64,000 nucleotides of DNA, taken from positions 18,386,022-18,450,021 of the forward strand of contig NC_049996.1 of the NCBI RefSeq assembly GCF_000003815.2, written 5' to 3'. Source of the stretch: Branchiostoma floridae. Lineage: Eukaryota > Chordata > Leptocardii > Amphioxiformes > Branchiostomatidae. This document shows positions 40,901 through 47,609 of this stretch, one piece after another. The first letter of the stretch is position 1, and the number at the start of each line of letters is the position of its first letter. Under the pieces are notes generated by a model. It was not told the origin of the DNA. It saw nothing but the letters and a program-made list of their open reading frames with translations, and searched no databases. The position numbers and the translations under genes were made by a program.

Positions 40901-42889
40901 CTCTACCATTTTGTGAAAGAATCCATCCACAATCAGGCATGTTTTGTTTCTAGTTATAGTCCAGAAAATAGTCACAGGCACACAGAGCTAGGCCCATGCA
41001 CTCAAAGGTCCAGATATTAGAACTCCGCCTCCTTGGAGGTGTGGTGGCAGTGTCTGCTGCAAGCTCAGATATCGATAATGTAAACAACAGAGAAAACCTA
41101 ATACACATGTGGGACATTCGTCAAAATGACAGTTTTCAGATCCCCGAAGACCCAGTAAGCTATCAGAAAACTGCCAGGGGTTTATCAAGACAAATTGCTG
41201 GGGGATTTTGTAACAAAAGTAGGCGGCTGAAAAATGTAAAGTAGGCGGGGAAAATAGCCGGCTGCCGGCTGGATTTGACAAGGCTGCAAGTTTGTCTATT
41301 TTCCTTGCAAACCTGGGGCCTAAAAAAGGATAAAATTCAATGTAGACTGTCGGTGGACTTGCTTGTGCCAGAGGGGAGTTACTTCCACAGTAAGTCCACC
41401 CCATTTTGCCATGCCTGAGGGCTGTTGGTGCTTAGTGTTGGTGGACTAAACTGTCTATTATCCAGAGTAAGTCCTTCATGCCATTTACTGGATAAGTCCA
41501 TCTTAAATCCTCTATGAGTAACTAAATTTTAGGCATTGGACTTACTATGGATGGTCAATGGTAATTCGTTCATACATGTAAGTCCAAGGTTTGAAATAAA
41601 GGCTTGTTTGTATTGAATACTTGGTAAACTGCCTTAAGCGTTGTCAGGAGTTAGAAGTATTTGAAGGAGCTGACATTGTTTGTATCAAGTTTTATCAGAT
41701 GTCTGATTCACTGTGCTGACTTTCTGGAAATGTTCTGAATGTTAGGGAGTTAAACCCTTCCCGCGCCAAGGGCAGTGCCCATTTCTGGCGCATAGGGCGG
41801 TGCCCATCTCTGTTTCGTTAGCCCTGGGCCACACACAACGCAATCACTACAGCAGGCGGCTAGTCCACTGGTAGTGGTGTGCGTTCAACTTTCATACTCT
41901 TTCCCGAATGCTGAGTGCTAAGCAGAGAAAGCAGCATGTACCATTTTTATAGTCTTTGGTATGACTCGGCCGGGATCGAACTCACGACCTTCCGAATGCA
42001 AGGTGATGACTCTACCCACTAGGCCATTGCACCGGCTACTCATTTTCACCTGAGCATAGTGAGGAAAGTCGTGTAAAGTGCCTTTCCCAAGGGCACAAGA
42101 TCGGTGACACACAGTCGGATTCGAACCCGCATTCTCTTGGTCACGAGGCACAAATGCCGCCGCTGCGCCACGCGACTTCATGCTGAATGTTAACTGTTGT
42201 TTATTCATTTCTACAGCAGCCACAAGCAAACCGGCGACCGCACACGGTCGACGTGAAACGAACATCTTCTGGGTCCAGCGAGATGTCGTCAGGTTCCGGC
42301 CAATCGCAGTCAAGTTCGGGAGTCGAGTCAAGTTCAAAGACTAGCTTTGAACTGCAGGAAACGAGCCCCAAGAGAAATGTCCGGACGCCAACATCGCAAC
42401 TGAGGGGTAAAAACTTTCATAGGTAAGCTTCAGGTTGGAGTTTTTCCTTCACCTTAAGTTGCTTTCTGTTGATTTATTAGATATTGTTGTTTAGATGTGT
42501 TCATTACATCTAAAATTATCTTGACCTTCAGACTTGTTAATCAATAGCTACATTCTTATTTTAAGCATGCTGTTTTTATCCATTGATATCCCTTGTCTAT
42601 ATATAATCTATATATACAAAGAGCATCCTTGTTAGATAGCTTTAAACAACGATTACAGTTAGATGCACAAAGATTATTATTAGGTGTGACATGTTGTTCA
42701 GTGTAGTATAATCAGCTGCTGCTGCGATGCGTGCCTGTGAAGCTGGTGTGTTACGCTGAAAGGTGTTTTTTCCTACTACATAGTTACAAATACAGAACTC
42801 ATCTGTAATCATTGTTTGCAGAAATTGATGCAGTATTCTCTCTCTCTTTCAGGACTAGTGAAAGCAAGATAGAAACATCTTCAGTTTGA
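1883..42889 (+). CDS. CAP-Gly domain coiled-coil protein, 12 exons, 553 aa (whole gene span)
   Basis: CDS = 1883-1979, 22185-22323, 28504-28684, 33846-33986, 35038-35224, 35685-35773, 36193-36344, 37695-37883, 40006-40142, 40654-40760, 42217-42422, 42853-42889; total 1662 nt with one stop. Every intron starts GT and ends AG and all phases match, which would be unlikely by chance. Order: acidic/serine N-terminus; helical segment (34-95); GVQTQ-type motifs (135-150, about 227-231); coiled coil (about 236-297); proline-rich segment (330-352) with a CxCxxC (357-362); CAP-Gly (about 395-473) with G411-L-V-R-Y-I-G, VGIELD (430-435) and GRHDG (439-443) in place of the usual GKNDG; serine-rich tail; C-terminus ETSSV. 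CAP-Gly domains bind EEY/F tails of tubulin and end-binding proteins, so a microtubule role is likely. I recognise no named orthologue: CLIP, dynactin p150, CEP350, KIF13 and CYLD have different layouts. Confidence 0.85.
9281..9491. mobile_element. Foldback MITE, ACTGTAAATGCA family, copy 1
   Basis: Palindromic element with ends near ACTATAAATGCAG and GCATTTACGGTA, filled with repeated TTCGCGGT and its complement ACCGCGAA. Further copies lie at 11656-11873 and 46198-46409, with decayed ones at 26624-26800 and about 43545-43682. It has no coding capacity. Confidence 0.8.
10244..10400 (+). mobile_element. tRNA-related SINE (fragment)
   Basis: It begins with an A-box-like segment (GCGATGGCTTAGT), has a degenerate B box (GGGATTCAAAC) and then shares CTGCTTTCTCTGCTTAGCAC with the better preserved minus-strand SINE at 41855-42038. 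Shared body and box spacing suggest one SINE family; this copy is decayed. Confidence 0.55.
11656..11873. mobile_element. Foldback MITE, ACTGTAAATGCA family, copy 2
   Basis: Ends TACTGTAAATGTATTTAA and TGCATTTACAGTA, with the interior made of TTCGCGGT-type blocks in both orientations, so the element folds on itself. It is closely similar to 46198-46409. Confidence 0.85.
12508..13079. mobile_element. CAGGGCTCGAAA element (hAT-like ends), CAGGT-type interior
   Basis: It starts CAGGGCTCGAAAC and ends TTTCAAGCCCTG, an imperfect inverted pair of the length and CAGGG start seen in hAT elements. Inside each end are clusters of TGCAGGT/ACCTGCA. A short direct repeat GCACA flanks it. No transposase is present. 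Confidence 0.6.
13138..13496. mobile_element. CAGGGCTCGAAA element, TGCACCC-type interior, with target duplication
   Basis: Ends CAGGGCTCGAAATAC and TTTCAAGCCCTG. CGTCAGG lies immediately outside both ends as a direct repeat, which marks it as a transposed unit. Its interior keyword is GGTGCACCCA rather than the GCAGGTA of its neighbour at 12508-13079, although the layout is the same. Confidence 0.7.
13745..13862. repeat. Short tandem duplication, about 60-bp unit
   Basis: Two copies of a poly-T run followed by AATTAAGCCAAGAATTGAAT and TTTCTATGAT lie head to tail. The near identity suggests a recent slippage or duplication event in intron 1. Confidence 0.8.
14395..14630 (+). mobile_element. 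LINE 3' end fragment
   Basis: It shares a body with 19330-19595 and 59590-59790: an ACCCACACATTA block followed by TCGTCTTCCACTG, then CAATTAGCCCTTGGGCAAGA and TTGCAATAAACTT. The last looks like a LINE tail with a polyadenylation signal. It is non-functional and 5'-truncated. Confidence 0.6.
16282..16619. mobile_element. Foldback MITE with ends near GATCTAGACACAGTTTTT
   Basis: The 30-bp end at 16283-16313 (GATCTAGACACAGTTTTTCC then GATATCTG) is repeated inverted at about 16590-16619 (CAGATATCCGTAAAAACTGT). The open frame across it on the minus strand has no recognisable domain and I do not call it a gene. Confidence 0.6.
17034..17748 (-). pseudogene. Possible decayed coding fragment, two overlapping frames
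   Basis: Two minus-strand frames (17748-17368 and 17438-17034) run in succession and change register near 17370-17440, as a frameshifted gene remnant would. I recognise no family, and no start or splice structure is convincing. GGCAG|GTAAGG near 17677-17687 on the opposite strand is a good donor, so a plus-strand exon is also possible. It may be only a chance open region. Confidence 0.2.
19330..19595 (+). mobile_element. LINE 3' end fragment with short residual frame
   Basis: The residual plus-strand frame ending about 19479 reads as a basic C-terminus containing LLKSKNPHII. It is followed by CAATTAGCCCTCGGGCAAGA and an AATAAA tail shared with the copies at 14.4 and 59.6 kb. The match among the three copies supports a LINE tail; the clade is unknown. 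Confidence 0.6.
20037..20380. mobile_element. CAGGGCTCGAAATAC element, CAGGT-type interior
   Basis: It has nearly perfect inverted ends CAGGGCTCGAAATAC and GTATTTCGAGCCCTG, with TGCAGGT clusters inside both. The flanks are themselves duplicated: TGTCCTGTGCTTTTGAAG occurs just left (about 20015) and just right (about 20389) of it. Confidence 0.7.
20426..20861. repeat. Tandem duplication, 220-bp unit, two copies
   Basis: Copy 1 (20426-20645) and copy 2 (20646-20861) start CCGGTACTTCTGACTTG and end GGCAAGGACAAAG. Both keep an open frame containing LLTCIGG. No splice sites or homology make it a convincing exon. Confidence 0.85.
21975..22032. repeat. (CA)n microsatellite
   Basis: CA dinucleotide run with a few interruptions, about 150 bp upstream of exon 2 of the CAP-Gly gene. 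Confidence 0.9.
22185..22323 (+). CDS. CAP-Gly gene exon 2 (residues 33-79)
   Basis: The acceptor TTTACAG is followed by two bases that complete Asp33 with exon 1. It encodes an amphipathic helical segment with alternating hydrophobic and basic residues (around AVALVV and IANLLRARK). The donor is AAAAG|GTTAGT, leaving two bases (phase 2) that join the first C of exon 3 to give Ser79. Confidence 0.75.
22388..22478. repeat. (GT)n/(GC)n microsatellite between exon 2 and its broken copy
   Basis: GT-rich run with GC steps. It separates exon 2 from a second exon-2-like sequence. Confidence 0.9.
22479..22541 (+). pseudogene. Broken tandem copy of exon 2 of the CAP-Gly gene
   Basis: From CGTGGGATCGT to GGGAAAG|GTTAGTG this repeats the last half of exon 2, including the donor, 218 bp downstream. 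The frame stays open across the copied part, but the 5' half and acceptor are replaced by microsatellite. A third, shorter piece (CGTGGGATC) occurs at 22675 after another GT run. It cannot splice in as an internal exon as it stands. Confidence 0.75.
22600..22668. repeat. (GT)n microsatellite
   Basis: GT run with TC interruptions that follows the copied exon-2 end and intron start, matching the order in the first unit. Confidence 0.9.
25036..25437. mobile_element. Foldback element with about 60-bp inverted ends
   Basis: TACCGAGGTATTAGGCCACA at the left is the reverse complement of TGTGGCCTTACCGAGGTATT at the right apart from small changes, and the match extends through TTTAATTTCTTGGTTCA. The middle is AT-rich and non-coding. 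Confidence 0.75.
26624..26800. mobile_element. Decayed ACTGTAAATGCA-family MITE
   Basis: The ends TACTGTAAATCC and CAAATTTACAG with a TTTGCGGTGCGAATTC interior match the family at 11.7 and 46.2 kb with many substitutions. Confidence 0.55.
27171..27560 (-). mobile_element. LINE 3' fragment (reverse transcriptase C-terminal region)
   Basis: The minus-strand frame ending about 27296 contains HFMVVCPKYSDIR, which resembles the conserved HFLLxCPxY block near the end of many LINE ORF2 proteins. A stop and a tail with AATAAAAC follow. It is 5'-truncated and inactive. Confidence 0.65.
28504..28684 (+). CDS. CAP-Gly gene exon 3 (residues 79-139)
   Basis: The acceptor GGTCACAG is followed by C, which completes Ser79, then a leucine-rich helix (L80 to about R95) and a serine/threonine/proline-rich stretch. 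It ends in RDRGVQTQ at the donor CACAG|GTAAGG, phase 0. An ATG lies four codons in, but phase agreement with exon 2 supports an internal exon. Confidence 0.8.
28836..28907 (+). pseudogene. Tandem copy of the 3' half of exon 3, donor intact
   Basis: This repeats the end of exon 3 about 223 bp downstream, open in the same frame, ending GVQTQ at CACAG|GTAAGG. No acceptor in the right phase is obvious: GGGTCAG at 28815 would meet a stop in phase 0. It reads as a partial duplication and probably is not used. Confidence 0.75.
30983..31380. mobile_element. Foldback MITE with ends near ACATCCTCCTACGCAGG
   Basis: The left arm (about 30986-31070) with CATCCTCCTACGCAGGTACA and the right arm (about 31280-31378) with GGATGTCCCTGCGTAGGAGG are inverted copies. 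The arms extend through CCCTTAGTTCCTG. A second family member is at 61768-62052. The minus-strand frame within it includes the string INIYKQGGQELRVT, shared with the other copy. Confidence 0.7.
31177..31269. mobile_element. Small hairpin element nested in the MITE at 30983-31380
   Basis: GTAGCCTGAGTA near 31179 and TACTCAGGCTA near 31258 are inverted ends. Just inside is a strong hairpin GCTTGCTAACCAC-G-GTGGTTAGCAAGC. This segment interrupts sequence that is continuous in the relative at 61.8-62.0 kb, so it is probably an insertion. Confidence 0.6.
31475..31806. mobile_element. CAGGGCTC element, CAGGT-type interior
   Basis: It starts CAGGGCTCAAAATACC and ends GGTATTTCGAGCCCTA, with clusters of GCAGGTAA and its complement inside both ends, as in 20037-20380. 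Confidence 0.65.
33485..33523. repeat. (CT)n microsatellite
   Basis: Near-pure CT run in intron 3. Confidence 0.9.
33846..33986 (+). CDS. CAP-Gly gene exon 4 (residues 140-186)
   Basis: The acceptor TTCTGCAG is followed by an open phase-0 frame starting EVSSVCTQC, rich in serine and threonine with an acidic stretch REGEEV. The donor is AAATCG|GTGAGT. Length is exactly 47 codons. The low-complexity composition suggests a disordered linker. Confidence 0.75.
34730..34787 (+). pseudogene. Broken upstream copy of exon 5 of the CAP-Gly gene
   Basis: After CCTACCCAG comes CACCGAAC, then AGAAAGCTGCC and TCAGTACTCCCTCCC, repeating the acceptor and first 40 or so bases of exon 5, 291 bp upstream. In the exon-5 frame the fourth codon is a stop (TGA), and similarity ends before the rest of the exon. 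Confidence 0.75.
35038..35224 (+). CDS. CAP-Gly gene exon 5 (residues 187-248)
   Basis: The acceptor TCTCCTAG leads in phase 0 into a basic stretch (HRTRRKLPRQ), then SLDDQLSVSS, a TEVQCD motif and the start of a coiled coil (ENEKLLKQYRE). The donor GGGAAA|GTAAGC leaves one base. The ATG at 35083 is internal. Confidence 0.8.
35685..35773 (+). CDS. CAP-Gly gene exon 6 (residues 249-278, coiled coil)
   Basis: The acceptor CCCTCCAG is followed by CC, completing Thr249, then 29 codons with heptad-spaced leucine/valine/isoleucine (LRLNSKLVEDL, IESLKRQL). The donor is CAAGAG|GTTCGT, phase 0. The coiled coil continues into exon 7. Confidence 0.85.
35930..36060 (-). mobile_element. Decayed SINE fragment
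   Basis: AAGTGCCTTTCCTAAGGACA and GGATTCAAACCCAGAACCTC match, in order, the SINE at 42040-42182. The B-box-like GGATTCAAACC is on the minus strand. Confidence 0.5.
36193..36344 (+). CDS. CAP-Gly gene exon 7 (residues 279-329)
   Basis: The acceptor TATTTGTAG leads in phase 0 to the last coiled-coil turn (LALYEDTYRIEHELQQLQQ), followed by an acidic/proline region (MVQPDEYITLPTMP). The donor ATGG|GTAAGT leaves two bases that make Gly329 with exon 8. LALYEDTYRIEHE faintly recalls UBAN ubiquitin-binding coiled coils, but the match is too short to assign. Confidence 0.85.
36433..36595. mobile_element. Foldback MITE, CTCCAAGCAGA family
   Basis: TACTCTCCAAGCAGAGGTTT on the left and AACCTCTGCTTGGAGAGTA on the right are inverted. 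The family recurs at 48713-48847 and 58879-58988, with single ends near 5917, 48527 and 62895. No target duplication is clear here. Confidence 0.8.
36885..36984 (+). pseudogene. Broken exon 8 copy 1
   Basis: It has the same acceptor (CCTTCCAG) and phase as exon 8 and stays open through PTPPPFSPPPDFRPLLGCK, then runs into a stop (TAG) because the rest of the exon is deleted. The junction falls at GCAAGT/CCCTATA. If spliced in after exon 7 it would give a truncated protein lacking the CAP-Gly domain. Confidence 0.7.
37286..37378 (+). pseudogene. Broken exon 8 copy 2
   Basis: The acceptor CTTTCAG is kept. A 2-bp loss in the C-rich run after GCGAGGCC shifts the frame, and the second half is deleted between two copies of TCCTGG. 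It cannot encode the exon-8 product. Confidence 0.75.
37695..37883 (+). CDS. CAP-Gly gene exon 8 (residues 329-392, proline-rich)
   Basis: After a C-rich tract and CCTTCCAG, one base completes Gly329. The exon encodes a proline-rich segment (PTPPPFSPPP) that could bind SH3 or EVH1 domains, then CKCTIC and a polar linker. The donor CTGCACAG|GTATTG leaves two bases that make Arg392 with exon 9. Confidence 0.8.
39148..39477. mobile_element. CAGGG element, CTTGCCCG-type interior
   Basis: It begins CAGGGTTGAACAAG and ends CTTGTTTATCCCTG. Interior keyword clusters are ACTTGCCCGA and its complement TCGGGCAAG. TTACT is repeated directly outside each end. The layout matches the CAGGGCTCGAAA elements, but keyword and inner end sequence differ. 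Confidence 0.6.
39654..39862. mobile_element. Foldback MITE, GTCACATAGGTCGTGC ends
   Basis: GCGCAGTCACATAGGTCGTG at the left and GCACGACCTTTGTGACCACA at the right are near inverted copies. The interior is non-coding. Confidence 0.7.
40006..40142 (+). CDS. CAP-Gly gene exon 9 (first part of the CAP-Gly domain)
   Basis: The acceptor TTGCATTTCAG is followed by A, completing Arg392. It encodes the first beta strands: VQLNDHVVLRG, TGLVRYIG and VGIELDAP, matching the usual GxRVxV, GxVRYxG and GVELD blocks of CAP-Gly domains. A loop of about four extra residues (NVGAPAVIY) precedes VGIELD. The donor CACCAA|GTAAGG leaves one base. Confidence 0.9.
40480..40580 (+). repeat. Dispersed repeat, second copy at about 20950-21050
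   Basis: GTGTAACGCAAACTC, CAGGGCTGTAACTG, GGCGGATGTTGGG and GGGCTGCTATAA occur in the same order near 20950-21050. The two copies share orientation. Element type unknown. Confidence 0.75.
40654..40760 (+). CDS. CAP-Gly gene exon 10 (rest of the CAP-Gly domain)
   Basis: The acceptor CTTGTGCAG is followed by TT, completing Ile438, then GRHDGYVSGKRYFFC and HGVFVPIQDV. These match the GKNDG, GxRYFxC and GxFVP blocks. Basic and histidine substitutions in GKNDG could change tail specificity. The donor is AAACAG|GTAGGT, phase 0. Confidence 0.9.
41855..42038 (-). mobile_element. tRNA-derived SINE, minus strand
   Basis: Read on the minus strand it starts GCAATGGCCTAGTGGGTAGA (A box) and has GAGTTCGATCCCGGCC (B box) about 40 bases later, as in RNA polymerase III promoters. 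A body ending CTGCTTTCTCTGCTTAGCAC follows. A related copy is at 10244-10400. Confidence 0.8.
42040..42182 (-). mobile_element. tRNA-derived SINE of a second family, minus strand
   Basis: Read on the minus strand: AAGTCGCGTGGCGCAGCGGC (A box TGGCGCAGCGG), then GGGTTCGAATCC (perfect B box), then CTTGGGAAAGGCACTTTACA. Decayed relatives lie at about 27850, 35930 and 56745. It ends only about 35 bp before exon 11. Confidence 0.85.
42217..42422 (+). CDS. CAP-Gly gene exon 11 (serine-rich tail)
   Basis: The acceptor TTTCTACAG (or three bases later, since CAGCAG is a tandem acceptor) opens phase 0 into a basic/serine-rich region with SSGSSEMSSGSGQ, then ETSPKRNVRTP. It is probably disordered and a likely phosphorylation target, which is inference. 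The donor CATAG|GTAAGC leaves two bases. Confidence 0.8.
42853..42889 (+). CDS. CAP-Gly gene exon 12 (last 11 residues) and stop
   Basis: A pyrimidine tract (CTCTCTCTTTCAG) precedes G, completing Arg542, then TSESKIETSSV and TGA. The last residues S-S-V fit a class I PDZ ligand (S/T-x-hydrophobic). Confidence 0.75.
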
Positions 42890-43300
42890 GATGGTGCAAA
42901 TGAGCTGTCATGTGTGCAGAAAAAACACTCTTCTAAGGAGGCAGAAGTGACAACAGTACTAGTGCGCGAGGGCAACATGGTCACTGGTCAAAAAGTGTCA
43001 CGGATGCACCAACTACAGTCTTGTGCCTTCAAGACAAATACTACGAAGTACGGAACAATGTACATGTACCTCCTGCATGTGTGAATTGTTTATAGTTACA
43101 TACTATAAGAATTCAAAGGGTTGGATGTTGTTTAAAAAAGGAACACAATTAATGAATTATGAATACCGGGTAATTGTAAGAAAAGTGGTGTCGTGCAACA
43201 TGCCATATGTAGCAGGAAAGGCCTTGGTCTTGTAATGTCAGCATTATCAAGACCTTGATCTTGAGATTTTGTAAAGAAAATAAAAACTGACAGACTAAGT
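42890..43300 (+). other. 3' UTR of the CAP-Gly gene with polyadenylation signal
   Basis: An exact AATAAA lies at 43279-43284, about 390 bases after the stop, with a T/G-rich stretch afterwards. No other gene start lies between. Confidence 0.55.
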
Positions 43301-44599
43301 ACTTTGTGCTGTTACAACATCTGCACTTTGTGGTCACGGTAGCAAATAAGGAAGCCCACGTACATGTGAGGTGAATATAAATAGGGGGAGATTGCTTTGG
43401 CACATGCAAATTTTCTCCTAAGAAAGACATTGTTCGCAAAGTTGAACAACTAAAATGATATAATGTGATGCTGCTTCCAAATGTCGCTGAATAGCAAACC
43501 ATGGTACAGAGAAAAATTTACCAATTTTTAACAGACTTATGCATTTTTAAGTTTGCAGGGATTTAATTTCACATTAGTGGGGAAATGGAGTGCCATATAC
43601 TCATAGTCACATACTGTAATGGGAAAATGTTCATGGTGGTTTAACATAAAACTACCTCAAACATTTCTACATTTTCAGTACATTCATCATTTTGTTGGTT
43701 AAGTTAATAGCCAGTAACTTGACAGTTCTAAGTAGTAGTATCCAGGATTTCCTCAGTCAACCACAACCTCTGTTGCCTGGTAACTGCATTGGTGATGCAG
43801 TTACCAGGCAACATGTGATGCCGCCACTGAGCTTTGAATAAAGTTCAGAAGCATCCTACAATAAGCTATTTCACGGTTTCAACTGGGCATGCTCAGCAAG
43901 ATGCATTGTGGGCAAAATGTCAAAGTTGAAGGCCCCTGAAACAGAAACAAGTACCATATCCTCTGGTCCAGGGTAAAAGATATTGTTCACAGGAATTCTA
44001 ACATTTTCCCACAGTATTCATTCTTTTTTGAGTATGAAATTTTCTGTAAAGGGAGGCCAATTTTTTTCTTGGAGGGGGAGGGGGGGGGGCAAATTTTGTT
44101 ATGTGTTGTTTGTTTGAAATAAATCTGTCCAGTAAATGGCCAGACCAGAACTGCCTTTCTGAGAGTGACAAAGAAAAAAGCCACATATACAATTAAACTG
44201 TAATTATTAGCAATTGTTAAGAAGTTTTGTCCTACTCCTTAATTGAACAATTTTTAACAAGCCTAACTGTAATGATACCCCACAATGTTGCAGTATTTTT
44301 CTACTTGTTCTGCAAATAGTGCCTGTGTATATAGTATATATAGTATATATATATAAATGACGTAGTTGTTGATATGCTATTTTTTACTACGGTAACCGTT
44401 CTGTGTTGTTCTTGTCTAAGAGGGTGGTGTTGGGGTTTCACTCACCACAAAAGCACATTTTTGTGTCCTTGTCATTGTTGTGAGAAAGACTACTTTGTTT
44501 TATCATGGAAGCTCATCTGTGTTGGTAGTAATCATAGTACGATACTAAACTTTCTTCCAACATAAAGGTATACATGGAGCTAATTTTCAGTGACCACTG

Positions 44600-44762
44600 A
44601 CGCCTTCTTCAGGATCAATACTGATGACCAATCACTGAACGTTTGACTGATCGCTGACGTCACGTATCTTGAAGATCATGTTTCAACAAGATCACATGTC
44701 TGTAACTCGGGAGTTTCCGTTCTGAAGTGATTGGTCATCAGTATTGATCCTGAAGAAGGCGA
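44600..44762. mobile_element. Foldback element with about 38-bp near-perfect arms
   Basis: CGCCTTCTTCAGGATCAATA followed by CTGATGACCAATCACTGAACG is repeated inverted at the right end (TATTGATCCTGAAGAAGGCG). The arms are almost identical, so the element is either young or kept identical by gene conversion. Confidence 0.8.
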
Positions 44763-46197
44763 CAGTGAAAATTAAGTTAAGTTTATTTTATTTTATTTTA
44801 TTCACATTTATTTAAGGAGCATAGGACAAAAGCATGTCTGCTTGTGTGAGTCTTCTGCTCGGTAAACATAAAAACAACAGTCAAAGTCAACGGGAACTTA
44901 TAAATACAACAAATAACAAAGATTGACATTGGATAAGCATCAACGGAAGAAAAGTAATAATTGCAAAGTTACAATAAAAACGAAAATTTGATCTGTGTAT
45001 ACCTTTGTGTTTGAAGAAAGTTTAGCATTGTACTATATGACTCCTTATTTTTGTGGTCGCCAACAATGTGTCTTGTAAACACTTGACAACTACTCAAACT
45101 TTTCTTAGTTGGGGTAGGACTAAAGATGTGTGTGTGTGTGGTGTGCACTGTATGTGACACTTACTTGTCCATTATTGCTTCCAATGGTGTAAAAAATGAG
45201 ACCTAATTAATTACATAATTATCGTGATATCTATTTTCTTCAACCTGTTCAAGTTTTGTCTGCATAGTATTAAAGTGAAGAAATTATATTAGCAAGATTA
45301 TGTCAGCAGCTATTTTTTTTTTACAATGATTTTTAAGAATTGTGTTGTCTTTCCAACTTGCTATGAGGGTATGCGCTTACAAGCACACATTTGACATACA
45401 TTTGTACATAATAGATGCGTGTGTCTGTGTTTTAATTTTTGTTGGGGCATATTGCATTCTCTGTTACAAAGTGATGAAGCGTAAGGCATTAAGCTACACA
45501 AGACAAAATGTTATATTCCACAACTAGGCCATTTAATCAGTGCTTTCTGTGTAGATTTTTAGTTCATATGATTCTTGAAGACATGTTACAAGCCCGATAA
45601 CCGGACATGGTTAAATATACATCTACTAACTGTCTTAACATCTTGCAGGAAATGTTTTCTACTTCAGGGTGCAAAAATAAGGCCTTTTGTACTGTTATGG
45701 TGTCGTCCCATTTACCATAGATTGCCACTGTTTTTTTTTTTAGATCTTTAAGGAGGTTGTGCCAGAACCAAGCGCCAGCAAAGATCTGAGATAGAATTAT
45801 AAGAAAACAAGACACTTAACGACACTGAAATGAATGTGGGGGTTCAAAGTATTAGCTATACATGTATTTTTTCAGAAGTTTTGTTCTATTTCACATAATA
45901 TTTGTGTTGATTTGTCCAGATCTGACTTACGTTTGATATGAATTTTATGTACTTATGTGCTGGACGGGTGTCAAAAGGTATTGTTCTAAACGTTATCTTA
46001 ACCTCATGTTGTTGTCGTTGTGAGTGCCGGGGGTGTCAACACGACTTATGTGTTTGAAATAACATTTACCACTTGCGTTTCTCTGTCGGGAAAGAAATGC
46101 AGACAGACGAATAAACATATAACAAAAAATTCCTTTTAGTTTTCCTTGTTTTCAATGTTTTTGTAGTTTTATTCTATGTTAGCACCTCACAATAAAA

Positions 46198-46409
46198 TAC
46201 TGTAAATGCATTTAAGTTCGCGGGGATTTAATTTCGCGGTAGCGGGTAAAAGGACTTTTCGCGGTGGATTTAAGTTCGCGGTAACACCGTAGACTGCAGT
46301 CTAATACCATGGTAGAAAAATGTTAGCGGTGGATTTAAGTTCGCGGTGAAGTGGTCGCCACGAAAACCGCGAACATTAATCCACCGAGAACATTTCTGCA
46401 TTTACAGTA
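46198..46409. mobile_element. Foldback MITE, ACTGTAAATGCA family, best-preserved copy
   Basis: It begins TACTGTAAATGCATTTAAG and ends TGCATTTACAGTA, with TTCGCGGT blocks in direct and inverted orientation. The high match to 11656-11873 shows one family. Confidence 0.9.
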
Positions 46410-47609
46410 ATATTGATTTACATGCAAGTAAGTAGGGAAGGGGTCCTTCCCGGTGTGAGTGGATCAAATAAATCTGTCCGGATATGCAGCTTGTACTTTG
46501 CTGTGTTACGCCGTAAGTTAGTTAACCTGGTTCAAATACAAACAAATAGAATACAAATGCTAATTTTCTCTTATAATGTTACTTCTTATTTTATTTGGTA
46601 TGTTTGTCTGGGGTTACCCCCCAGGGAACATTGAAAAGCGCATAGAAAAGGCGATATGTTGCCCCAGGTAAAATATAACAAACAAATAAAACATGGTGTT
46701 TTTATCAATAAACCAATCACTACTACTACTACCAAAAGGGTTCCAAATGGCCATGAAACGACCAAAACAAATTCCAATGCCAGACATTTATTATGGCAGA
46801 AAGTAGGTGATACAATGAGCCATTCATTTACTCGTAAAGGTCCGTAATCTTGAATTTCGAATGAATCACAACCCCAAAGAGTAGGGCGATGGCGTCATAA
46901 GTGGTTACGTACTTAATTCTTAGGCGGGAATTCACTCTTGGGTGTTTACTATTGGCCAAACATGTACATGTCGCCACAAAATGTCAACAACGCATGCTTG
47001 GAAAATTCTGCAGACTGAATACACTATGTACTAGCAGGCTCGCCCCTGAAGCGTTTCCAAAAATCCAGCCAACAAAAAAGAATCAATCTTAGTTAAGCGA
47101 GATGCATGAGCACCATGAAAAGGAAGAGGTACAAAGATGAAAGTTTGAAACATTGGCACAATAAAATGGTTTTCGCGAATAGAATATTTGTACTTTAATT
47201 AAATGGCATATTTTTCCAAATTTTTGTGGCTTCTTTGTAGGGTAATATACCATTGTCGAAAAACGTTTTTTCGGAACGGACGAAAGTTGGTGCGCGGGAG
47301 TCAAATGTATTCACATACGGATATAGAGGCGTAGGATGATGCCCATATAATTAGGCTAAATAATTAACACGTGCATCATACATTGTAATAGCATGAGATC
47401 AGTAAAAGCATTTATGGTTGAAATTGCTTAGTCACAATTTTTAAAGACCTGCAACGGTCCAGGGATTTTGTAAAAGAAAGACAAACTGAACTTTTGAAAC
47501 ATTATTTTAAGCTCTGTTATGAAAAACAGCACACTTTGTTTACGCACGCTCCTCTTTTGTTTGATACCTTTTTTCACCGCTTGTGACAGATTTGAATTGA
47601 CCATTCAGC

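Larger units (their letters stand above)
40761..42216 (+). other. Intron 10 with SINE cluster
   Basis: It includes two adjacent tRNA-related SINEs at the 3' end (41855-42182), described separately. From 40761 to 41855 I see only unassigned sequence with repeated short motifs such as GTAAGTCCA/TGGACTTAC. Confidence 0.5.
43301..47600. other. Intergenic region between the CAP-Gly and Ly6 genes
   Basis: It holds a decayed ACTGTAAATGCA MITE (about 43545-43682), a long inverted repeat (44600-44762), a LINE-like tail (about 44775-44900) and a full MITE (46198-46409). Open frames in this stretch are short and AT-driven. I see no gene. Confidence 0.55.

Noticed and set aside
41855..42182. tRNA-like A and B boxes considered as genuine tRNA genes
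   Set aside because: The sequences do not fold into an intact cloverleaf by eye and continue into SINE bodies shared with other copies.
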